Assembly (NCBI GenBank): GCA_965644295.1
Contig: CBFFRP010000412.1
Span: 124,001-188,000, forward strand
Direction: 5' to 3'
Source: Paraphysomonas bandaiensis
Taxonomy: Eukaryota; Chrysophyceae
Length of the DNA: 64,000 bases
Below are positions 22,785 to 36,200 of this stretch, piece by piece. The position numbers and the translations under genes were made by a program. Below the pieces are notes generated by a model, which was given only the letters and a program-made list of their open reading frames with translations, searched no databases and was not told the DNA's origin. How positions within the stretch are numbered: the first letter of the stretch is position 1; each line of letters starts with the position of its first letter.

Positions 22785-24749
22785 CGATAACGTCTACCTC
22801 AGGGCTTCTTATTATATGCTCTGGTACTGGCTTATTATTGGCATTTTTACTATTTACTTATATTGAGGCCACTAGGTAAGTAAAATTTGTACATTACTTA
22901 TCATACGCTTATGAGGGGGGTCGATAAGGGTAATGGTTTATGATGAAACAAGTGAAAGGGCAGCTCCTACGTCGTCTAAGTCCATACGACTGTAGAGGCA
23001 CAGACAAATAAACTAAAAAAAGTGTATGAAGCAATATCTGCTGGTGCAGAGGCTTTTTTAAGAGCTGAATATAGAATCTGCTGTAAGTGTGTTGCGGTTT
23101 CTGCTGTTATAATATGCATATTAATTTCAAGGGGTCAGAATATCGGGAAAGGTATCCTTACCACCTTGTCCTTTATCCTAGGTGCAGTGACGTCTATTGC
23201 GTCCGGATATGTTGGTATGAAAGTAGCTGTATTTTCCAATGTACGCACGACCATCAATGCTCAGAGAGTGGGATATTTACACTGCTTAAACACCGCCTTC
23301 CGCGCTGGTGCCGTCATGTGATTTGAACTCACTGGGCTTGGTATCCTTGTGCTCTACGTTACCCTCATGATCTTCTTTGTCGGGTTTGCACAGCAAAACT
23401 GGGACGTGATGATGGGCTGCATCTCTGGGTATGGTCTGGGCGGGTCATCAATTGCCCTGTTTGGACGAGTTGGTGGTGGCATATACACCAAGGCAGATGA
23501 TGTTGGAGCCGATCTCGTCGGTAAAGTTGTGCACGGCATTCCTGAGGATGATCCTCTCGCCACTATTGCTGATAATGGTGAGTATTTAACCAGTTGTATT
23601 CTTATCAAATGTGCCGCGGTTGTGTGGTGATATTAATAATGTGGGTAACAATGTGGGGGATGTTGCCGGCATGGGAGCAGGATCTCATTGGACCTTTTGC
23701 GGAATCTATCCGCGCTGCTCTCATAATTGCTGCTCAAATGGATGACCTTCGTATATGCATTTGTGTCGCGTATGCTTCCTGCAAGCTTTGTTATTAACGG
23801 TGTCTCCTCAGTGCGGACCACTTATATTGGTAGAGGGTGTTGGAGGTCTTATCATAGGACTAATAACTTCTAAGGAGTATAAGCCTGTTAAAGAACTCGC
23901 TAACTCTTGCAAAACTGGTGCTGCTACAAATATCATATGTGGCCTCTCACTTGGATACATATCTGTCATTGTCCCGGTTTTCGTGCTTTCCCTAATTTTG
24001 TAAATCGCCTTTGACTTGTGTGACCTCTATGGCATTTCTCTAGCTGCTGTCGGAATGCTCGGTAACGTCGCCACTGGACCCACAATCGATGCGTATGGAC
24101 CTGTTTGTGACAACGCAGAGGGGATCGCTGAGGTGGCTGAGCTTTCTGGAGAGGTGAGGGAGAAGACAGATGCACTTGATGCTGCTGGCAATTCCACCGC
24201 TGCTATTGGAAAAGGCTTTGCAATCGGATCTGTGGCCCTAGTTTCTCTCACATTGTATGGTGCATTCGTAGTGCGCTTTCGCCAGGCTCTAGTACTTCGG
24301 CGAAGATACCAGTATTTCCGTGGAAATACTACATCCACTCACTTTAGTCTTCCTACTCATTGGCTCTAGTAATTGTGCGAAGATACTAGTATTTCCGTGG
24401 AAATACTACATCCACTCACTTTAGTCTTCCTACTCATTGGGCCTATGCTCTGCCATGACAATGAAGTCGTTGGTGAAGCGGCCATGGAAATGGTCCGTGA
24501 GGTCGACAGACAGTTTAAGGACAGCTCAGAAACATATCGAGGGCAAAATAGACTTTGCTCTGGGCGGGAAGGGGTCAGACTGTCACAAAGCTGCTGTGGT
24601 TGGAGACACTGTTGGCGACCCTCTGAAGGATACGTCCGGACCCTTTCTCAATATCTTAATGAAGCTCATGGCCATCATTAGTTTTGTATTCGATGATTAC
24701 TTCTTCGCCATGAATGGTGGTCGCGGTTTGTTGGGACTGCCGCAATGAT
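22785..24749 (+). pseudogene. Degenerate vacuolar-type H+-translocating pyrophosphatase
   Basis: Family membership is unmistakable: [115 protein letters not shown], and [21 protein letters not shown]-PPases pump protons into vacuoles or acidocalcisomes at the expense of PPi. Seen lesions: a TGA where the conserved Gly of GAVMGF stands (23319-23321); loss of a usable AG acceptor near 23630; a +1 shift at about 23680 after GMGA; a TAA after the conserved PVFVLSLIL segment (about 24001); a 77-bp tandem duplication (24286-24439); and loss of roughly a hundred residues in the middle and in the C-terminal part. The Ala in TAAIGKG is typical of the K+-dependent type. The upstream exon (about 22800-22875) still encodes a membrane span. 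Confidence 0.9.
24286..24439 (+). repeat. 77-bp tandem duplication inside the V-PPase relic
   Basis: Units 24286-24362 and 24363-24439 share AGTATTTCCGTGGAAATACT and the following CATCCACTCACTTTAG with only a few substitutions. Seventy-seven is not a multiple of three, so the duplication itself shifts the frame. The second unit is the one that leads in frame into [12 protein letters not shown]. Confidence 0.85.
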
Positions 24750-25280
24750 ATTGTGCATTCAAAATACTTAATGACAGGGCGTTTTTCGAGCTTCTTGTGT
24801 AGTCTGGGCTACATTATACCTTTTTTTTCAATTGGAGATGTTAGTGTGGTTTACTGCTAAAGTTCAATAAATTGTAGCTTTATAGTATTTTTCATCTTTA
24901 ATTTTCATGGACCGAGGTTTCATTTGATCCAGACATAGTTTACAGTCAGATGATATTATTTCAAGTGCAACAAATGAAATCACCTGCTATGATAGTTATC
25001 ATCGCTAAACCAGGAAAAATAGTATAAGAATTATATTACTGCGTTATGTAAACTACTAATTATGGTGAATGCATATAAACAAGTAAATAAGTCTATTTGT
25101 AAATATCAGTTTCTGAGCTGCGGCGAGTGGAATTCTTGTGGAGATATTAAGTACTAATTGAACTATAATAGATAAGAGTGAAATTGAAGTATATATTGCT
25201 TTAATGTTTTTTACTCACATCTTAGCTGCACTGCCAACTAAATGCAACTGATGTAACATAACTACATTTTTACTATCTTA
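24750..25280. other. AT-rich intergenic stretch
   Basis: About 530 bp between the V-PPase relic and the 3' end of the JmjC gene. No gene or repeat is recognised. Confidence 0.5.
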
Positions 25281-26126
25281 TTACTTTTTCACTAACTGCA
25301 TATCTAGAAAAAGGCTCACAAAAAAATTATAATAGTCTAAATTAAGTGTAGCGTGCATCCATCTATCAGGAAAATATAGCATTTCACCGGGATGCAATAC
25401 ACATTCATATAATACACGCTCCGTATCGTTTATCGCGTATGGGTACACTGATGATACCCATTCTGCTTGGGATATATCGGGATTAAAAATATTCGTAAGG
25501 TCTGTGTCCGCTGGGTAGAGAAAGAAACGCTTGCGGCCAGTAATCACTTCTGAGAATCCAGGCCCATGAAAATGGAAACTAACACCACTCTGGGCCCCTC
25601 CAATACCAATTGTAGTTGCACCAGCAATTTCACAATCACGGCACGGTGGCAACGTGTATAATTTTTCTATACTACTCCATATTCCTCCGAAATTATTTCC
25701 AAACAAATAATACGTTTCATTCGCTTTAGATGAATCTGGAGGAGAGTTCATTATAGAGATATACTCAGATAGCCGCATAGATATCTTATCATGTGAGTAG
25801 GTATTTGAACTAGAGAGTGTTACGATAGTGTCGCCAAATGGTGAGTTTGACATCTTTTCTATAGACGTCTCTTGTGCCAATACACTGTTTCGAGTTACTG
25901 CTCCTTCATAGATCACAGGCACATGAGGGAGATCATGGATAACATGCTCTTTTCCTTGGTGGAATATATTTCTTCTCTCTATATTACATGGGTAGTTGAT
26001 GTTGTCTTGAGTAATAATATCATGGACATAAGGGTCCACAGAGTTACTGTGGTATACTTGTGTAGAGTAAGTGGAACTAATGCATGTTATTAGAGGATAA
26101 AAGATATAAAAACTGAATGATTTCAT
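25281..26126 (-). CDS. JMJD8-like JmjC-fold protein, probably ER-luminal
   Basis: A single exon of 281 residues from the Met of MKSFSFYIFYPLITCISSTY, which reads as a signal peptide; an in-frame ATG 57 nt upstream (26183) would bury that signal, so I prefer 26126. The core matches the JMJD8 branch of JmjC-fold proteins: SGVSFHFHGPGFSEVITGRK, RFFLYPAD and GEMLYFPDRWMHATLNLD. These give the cupin-type metal His positions (HFHGPG and the His of WMHATLN). Known JMJD8 is an ER-lumen protein with doubtful demethylase activity, so a histone role should not be assumed. Several N-glycosylation sequons are present (for example NET, NDT). The gene is intronless, unlike most neighbours. Confidence 0.88.
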   Translation of the reverse strand: MKSFSFYIFYPLITCISSTYSTQVYHSNSVDPYVHDIITQDNINYPCNIERRNIFHQGKEHVIHDLPHVPVIYEGAVTRNSVLAQETSIEKMSNSPFGDTIVTLSSSNTYSHDKISMRLSEYISIMNSPPDSSKANETYYLFGNNFGGIWSSIEKLYTLPPCRDCEIAGATTIGIGGAQSGVSFHFHGPGFSEVITGRKRFFLYPADTDLTNIFNPDISQAEWVSSVYPYAINDTERVLYECVLHPGEMLYFPDRWMHATLNLDYYNFFVSLFLDMQLVKK

Positions 26127-26234
26127 GTTGATATGAAGGAACGTATATGTCGAGAGATGCAGATACTTCTGGTCAATGTTCATACCTTAATACAATAATA
26201 TCATGGCGGTATGTGGTACTGCTGTATGCTGTGG

Positions 26235-26357
26235 GTGGGAAAAAGTGGAACAGGCAAAAAAATCGCCCTTTTCGTAGTGAATATTGAATATTGATCATCA
26301 AAAAACTCTATACAGCTAGAAAACTATGATTTTTTTGCCTGGTCGACTTTTCCCCAC
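26235..26357. mobile_element. Small MITE-like inverted-repeat element
   Basis: Arms 26235-26263 and 26329-26357 are 29 bp each and match as inverted repeats at 26 positions (GTGGGAAAAAGTGGAACAGG versus GTGGGGAAAAGTCGACCAGG, then C/A-rich tails). The 65-bp centre is AT-rich with no coding capacity. The size and structure fit a MITE or a strong hairpin. Target duplication not certain. Confidence 0.55.
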
Positions 26358-27250
26358 CATGGATGTGATCTATCACAAGTATACACAGACAGGATTAATT
26401 TTAGAAGGACTTGATAGCCAGTTACTACGTTGGTGTGTGCGGCCATTGATCATCTCAACGGCATAACTTTAGCAACGCCAGTGGTAGTTCTCCGAGTTCT
26501 GTCGTTTTTTATGTGATGTCGCTTCGTCGATCTATTGCACTACACACCATACTCTCCAGTAGGATTTTCAATGCTACGATTTTTTTATTCGGCTAGATTC
26601 TTCGTATTCTGTTTCACTGCGAAATCGTTCAAGCACACTATTTATAAGCTCACCTGCTAACAGTGCTTTCTCCTGATCATCATATGGGAGCATATCCCAC
26701 TCCCGAAAGTACTGCCCTATCTTGAGGGCTTCAGTAACAGATTGAACTGCTTCGAATATGGAAGTTATGCTCGTGTCCTTTTGCCCTAGCTATTTTTCGA
26801 GCTCCTCCTTAAACTTGTTGATGGAAGTGATGTCAATCGTTCATTGTTGGCGGTTTCACAAGCCGTTCCTAGAGTCCTAAATGGTTTCGATTCTGTACAT
26901 GAGCAATACATTGAGTTTCTTCGTCCAGTTGATCACTCCAAAATGATCAAACTTTGAAAGTTCCCATTCGACATATTTGGTTGGTGAAATAACTTAAGAA
27001 CTGAACTTGAACTCACACAGTAATCAATTATTAAAATTATAATCAACATGACTCATCATTCATTGATATTCGGTACAATTATATTCTCTCAATTACCAAT
27101 CAATATTTTCACTATCGTAGATAACACAATCAATGTATTCCAGTTTCTCGAACTTCATTCATATATTCATATTATATCATTGATTCATGTGGTACTACAG
27201 TTTTCAAGTACTACGGTATTATTAAACTAACGATAATTACATGTAAGCAA
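26358..27250. other. Gene-poor stretch containing a short coding relic
   Basis: On the minus strand, 26786-26574 is an open stretch of 70 codons preceded by an in-frame TAG. It has protein-like composition (TSITSIFEAVQSVTEALKIG; YDDQEKALLAGELINSVL) and ends in a stop. Upstream of that stop the same frame reads KFKEELEK. No start or splice partner could be found. It is probably a decayed gene fragment; the rest of the stretch is AT-rich. Confidence 0.4.
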
Positions 27251-27318
27251 AGCTCAAATCATCTGTTGGAATCCTGGAATGAGCGTTAGAGTAATCACTA
27301 CACTTATAAACACAACCT
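27251..27318 (-). pseudogene. Duplicated fragment of the kinase gene's 3' end
   Basis: About 58 bp (AATCATCTGTTGGAATCCTG and the following TGAGCGTTAGAGTA...) repeats 28649-28707 with a couple of changes. At the second site the segment is the start of the last kinase exon plus its upstream intron, so the copy here is a truncated duplicate in the same orientation. It cannot be functional. Confidence 0.7.
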
Positions 27319-27861
27319 TGAGGCAGTGGTCATCAGTCTGCTTCTTCCGCTCTTCGCTGCAGCAAAGCTCATGATCCAAAATCGAAGTAGACGCTATATC
27401 ACCCTCCACAAAGGACCCCCTAGGCTACTCCCGCGACCACGTCAAAAACGTAGACAACAATGGAAACGCCCAAGGGTGCTACGATTACTAGGAGTCCGCA
27501 GACGACCCGAGACTGGACCACCGCCCACCGTACACATGAACCCCACCACTCACACCCACAGGAACATATCGCCGTCCCACATGAAACCTTTAGGCCCTCG
27601 ACAACGACGCTGTCTCCGCCAACTCTACCTATGCCTCAGACCCAAACGGTGCTCTGAGACAACGCCACATTCCACCTCTCCACCCGCCTCTCAGTACACA
27701 CATCTAACACTCAGTACACTCAAAACCTTACTACAGAACCCTGTACCTCCACACAGCCCGGTGGAATCTCATCCCAAGGAGGGGAGACCCCCTGATCACA
27801 TCCGCCAGTGAGTCCTAGGACACACGATCACGGCGAACCTCACAATCCACATTAAGAACGA
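27319..27861. other. C-rich, strand-asymmetric segment
   Basis: About 27410-27830 is C-rich and G-poor on the plus strand, unlike the AT-rich surroundings. Overlapping plus frames here are proline/threonine/histidine-rich with no family motif and read as composition artefacts. It could be a foreign repeat fragment. No gene is called. Confidence 0.4.
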
Positions 27862-28050
27862 AAGTGGTCGAACCTTGGTGCTTGTGGCGACGCACAAGCA
27901 GCTTCTGTAGCGCTAAATAGTAGGATAATAGAGTCTGTGCTGATTAGTTATGGGTAGAGGTCTAAATAGTCTGCTTAGCACTCAACTAGCCACTACATTG
28001 GTGCAGAGTTTTAACGCCTATTGATAAATAATAAGACTTTTAATATAGGT
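27862..28050 (+). repeat. Interspersed repeat, full-length-like copy
   Basis: Shows the three diagnostic blocks in order: CGAACCTTGGTGCTTGTGGC with GACGCACAAGCAGC, then TAGCGCTAAATAGTAGGATA, then TTTTAACGCCTATTGATAAA. It is the same layout as the copy inside the hAT element. Confidence 0.75.
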
Positions 28051-28078
28051 GTAATAGAAACCTTGGTTATATATTTCA

Positions 28079-28327
28079 TTAAACAAAAGTGAAGTTTGTA
28101 GTGACATGCGTTTTTAGTTCCTCTATCCTTAGAGATTGATTAAAATCAGCAGGAGAAATTTGGCGAAAACGTGGGTCTGTAGTATACAGAATATTAGCGA
28201 CAGCAGATATCGCTACGAATAGACAGACTGTTAATGCTGAAGGCGACTTATATTTCCTAGCAACAAGGACTTCATGTGAATGTGAAGCTGTGTTTTCTAT
28301 AAGATCATTGCTCATTCTAATCAACAT
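28079..28327 (-). CDS. Possible small single-span membrane protein
   Basis: 82 codons starting MLIRMSNDLIENTASHSHEV with one clear hydrophobic segment (ALTVCLFVAISAVANILY, about residues 33-50) and a soluble tail (DFNQSLRIEELKTHV). Single exon, directly downstream of a repeat copy and 0.3 kb from the kinase 3' end. Composition looks protein-like, but no family is recognised and no independent support exists. It could be the terminal exon of something larger or a chance frame. Confidence 0.3.
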   Translation of the reverse strand: MLIRMSNDLIENTASHSHEVLVARKYKSPSALTVCLFVAISAVANILYTTDPRFRQISPADFNQSLRIEELKTHVTTNFTFV

Positions 28328-28613
28328 AGGAATTGTTTTTTAAACGTGATATGCCGGTCAATACTAACAGCTGGTTTAAGACAATAGCACCTAACACAAC
28401 TTCATTTTTGCTGGTTTAATGCAAATATCCGTAAATTCAGCAAAAAATGTAATAATAACATAACTACGCAACGTAGTCAGTCATAAACTACGCAAACAAA
28501 AGTGCAGAAAATGCTGGACCAAGTAGAGTATTCGAAAATAGCTAATCATAGCTCCAATTGACAATGAGAAGTGTGCTTAAATAAGAGTAGATAATCATTA
28601 TTGTGCGCCGCAT

Positions 28614-32676
<4,063 letters not shown>

Positions 32677-33241
32677 GGTGCCGATATACCTACTTAAAAG
32701 GTCGGCTATATGAGGGTATACTTATTCGGTAGTGAGGCGGTCGATAGATTTCTGAAACGAAATGTCAGTCCTGCGATTTAACTTCACTTGTGGGCTGAAG
32801 ATTGGATACGAGCACACATTCCGCAAATAAATACCTATTTTCTAGATAAAACCTAGGTTTCAAGAATATGATAATGAAAATGTGTGATTTTGGTACACTT
32901 CAAGAAATAAAACACACACCAAAACTTGCCGTCAAATTCTCTTCCCTTCCAACAACAAAAAAATTCCCATATTATTGTCGCTTACAAAATACTGCTGTAT
33001 AATATTGCACAACCCTACGACTTATCTTATAGTACGTATCGTAGGACTTCTAGACTCGGTACGGTACGGTACAGTATGGAATACAGCAGTATGGTACTGT
33101 AGTATGTCAGCGATATATATCTATACAAAAATACACAAACAATACATCCACCCACCGAAACACACGCACATACTGCTGTACATATCACTCCACATTATTT
33201 CATCCATATCTTATAGAACCATCCAATATATAAAAACGGGA
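32677..33241. promoter_or_regulatory. Divergent region between kinase and myosin genes
   Basis: 565 bp with both start codons at its edges. It contains a short tandem of GGTAC (about 33058-33072) followed by related GGTACTGTAGTA words. No defined promoter element can be named. Confidence 0.35.
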
Positions 33242-36200
33242 ATGGAAGAAACGCATCGTATCCCTAAAGTGTGGATACCAGATGACACTGAAGTCTGGAA
33301 ACTTGCCACATTAGTTCGAACAGACGAGGAGAAGGAGGAAGTGTGTGTAAATGATGACGGACAAGAAAAGATATATTCGAGTAATAAAACACATCCTCTT
33401 GACCCCACACACCTTGAGGATTTAGATGATTTATGCAGTATGAATAATCTGCATGAGGCACCATTATTGAGTATATTGCATCGTCGATTTCAGAGAGATA
33501 TTATTTATACAACCACAGGGAATGTGTTGATATCAATCAATCCCTATAAAACTATTCCTGGTCTGTATGATAAACCGCTATCATATCTTTCCCGTATCGA
33601 GGAGTTTGATGTTAAATCTCTTGATGATAAGTCTGCTCCACATTTATTTAAAGTTGCTAATAGTGCTTTCAACTGTGTCACGAAAGGCGATGCCAATCAA
33701 TCAGTTATTGTGAGTGGTGAAAGTGGAGCAGGTACATGATATATAATTCGCTATATTTGTTATTTACATTATTAATAGGCAAAACAGAGGCGTCCAAATA
33801 TGTCATGCAGTTTCTTATCGCAGCTAATGAGGGCATGGCGTCTTCTAATATTGGTGATGATATCAGAGATGTATTATTGGATAGTAATGCAGTTTTTGAG
33901 TCATTCGGAAATTCGAAAACCGTCCGCAACGACAACTCCTCTAGATTCGGAAAGTATATTAAACTTCAGTACAATTCAGAGAACTGTTTGGTCTCTGCCT
34001 TCACAGAGACCTTCTTGCTCGAGAAGTCACGTCTATCCTACCTTGGCCGAGGGGAGAGAAATTACCATGTCTTCTATCAGATGATTCGTGGCCTGGGGTC
34101 AGGCTCCGATGCCTCCGAGAAGGAAAGTCTATGTTTATCTAGTGTAGATAATTTTGCCATTCTGACAGCAGGCGATTGTACGGTACTGTCCTCCGAACAA
34201 GAGGACATTGTAGAATTCAACACGCTGCACAGAGCCCTCGCGACCATGGGAACAACGGCGGAAGAGATGCGGTGCCTTTGGGCGATTCTAGCATGCATAC
34301 TTCATCTGGGAAATTTGGAGTGCGTTGAAGGAGATGGAAGTGGAACGGAAGAACCCGAAACACCCCAAGGAGTGTCCTTGCGCTCGCCTTGTATGCCTTT
34401 GGGGCGTCTGGCTGAACTTCTTGGATTCACTGAGGAATTGTTTAAAGATACACTAACACATCACATTGTTAGAATTGCTTCAAAGCGTAGGACGTCCACA
34501 ATTCGTAAACCTCTGAAGGCGGAAGATGTGAGACACAATATTCTTGGACTTAACAAATGGCTCTACAGTGCGGTATTCTCTTGGCTGGTAAGAAAGATTA
34601 ACCATGCGCACCTCAGTGTCGCTAAGCGGCAGGAATCTGGTACCGTAACAGCTGATAATCGTCCTCCCGGCAGGAGGCATTCGAAAGCCGCGATGTCCGA
34701 AATGGAAGAGCTTAAAAACATTACTGCAGTAAAGTTCATTGGTATCCTCGATATATTCGGGTTCGAAATATTAGGCCGCAACTCTTTTGAGCAGCTGTGT
34801 ATTAACTTTGCGAACGAACGCCTACAACAGCAGTTTAACGAACACGTGTTCGTTAACGAACAGCTTGAGTATGAGCGCGAAGGTTTAAACTGGTCGACTA
34901 TCACATACCAGGATAACCAACATGTTATCGATCTAATTGCCAAGAAACCATCGGGTTTGTTACCAATATTGGAAGAGTATGGAATGTTAAATCGAACGCC
35001 GGATGACCGCGCCCTCCTCTCCAGTTTCAATCAAGCTCATGACACGAAGGGGGGAAAGAAACTAACCGGGAATACCACAGAGGTATCACCCTCATCGGCT
35101 TATGCGAGACCGAGATTCGGAGATCAAGCATTCATTGTAAAACACTTTGCAGGCAATGTGGAATATGAAATAGACGGTTTCCTGATGAAGAACAACGATT
35201 CGCTACAAGATGATATAATGGAGCTACTCCTAACCTCAAACAATAAATTTCTGTTGAACATGGCATATTTGTTTCCTGTGGAGGGGGAACCGGGCTATCT
35301 TCCTGAGTGTGATGGTGGGGTTCCCGCTATTAAAGCCCCCCCACTTGGCTCAGATGGACGAAGGGCGACTGTCGTCAGTGGATCTAGTCGCCGAGGAAGC
35401 TCGCCGCCCCCATCCTCTACGAATAAGAAGATGGCTGCCTCTAGCACTGTGTCGCTGATATTCCGTTCACAACTGGACGAGTTAATGCAAACTCTCCGTA
35501 GTACAAATCCACATTATATAAAGTGCATTAAGCCAAATCCAAATAAGGCTGCGATGCAATTCGATGCAAAGTTAGTGATGCAACAGCTCCGATACAGCGG
35601 TGCCCTGGAGGTTGTTAGGATAAGGCGAGAAGGGTTTCCTCAGAGATGCTCTTTTAAAGATTTCTATGACCCCTATCATCTTCTTTCGCATAACAGGGGT
35701 TATCGAGCTCGCGCCTTGAGAAGAAGCACACGAGAAACATTGGCTCGGCAGAGTTCATTGAATAATTCTTCCACTAATCCCCCTCCTGTCCCCGTTGATT
35801 CCGAGTCCACTGCATCGGGTGGCGACAATTCGTCGGAGCTAGTTACTGATGAGGCCTCTGCTATGCTCATTGCGTTTGCTGTAGATATGGAGTGGAAAGG
35901 TCGCGCAGAAGACATGGCAGACACATTCCTTCCAGCAGATCAATTTCAAGTCGGAAATGCAAAACTTTTCCTCCGTGAGGGTGCCCTTAAGTTGATGAAT
36001 TTAGCCATGAAGAAGTTTCTAGATGATAGTGCGGCGAAAATTCAATCCCTTGCACGAATGAAGAGTGCGTATCGATCTTTCGAACGACGTCGGAATGATA
36101 TCATAGTTGCCCAAACGGTGGCCAGGATGTTCATAGCGAGACGAAAGTACCACGTGAAATTACGCGCAGTACGAGCTATTCAGTGGTTTGCCATTGGGAA

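Noticed and set aside
27326-27811. 161-codon Arg/Pro/Thr-rich plus-strand frame
   Set aside because: The biased composition follows from the C-rich DNA; overlapping frames look equally open and none has a family motif.
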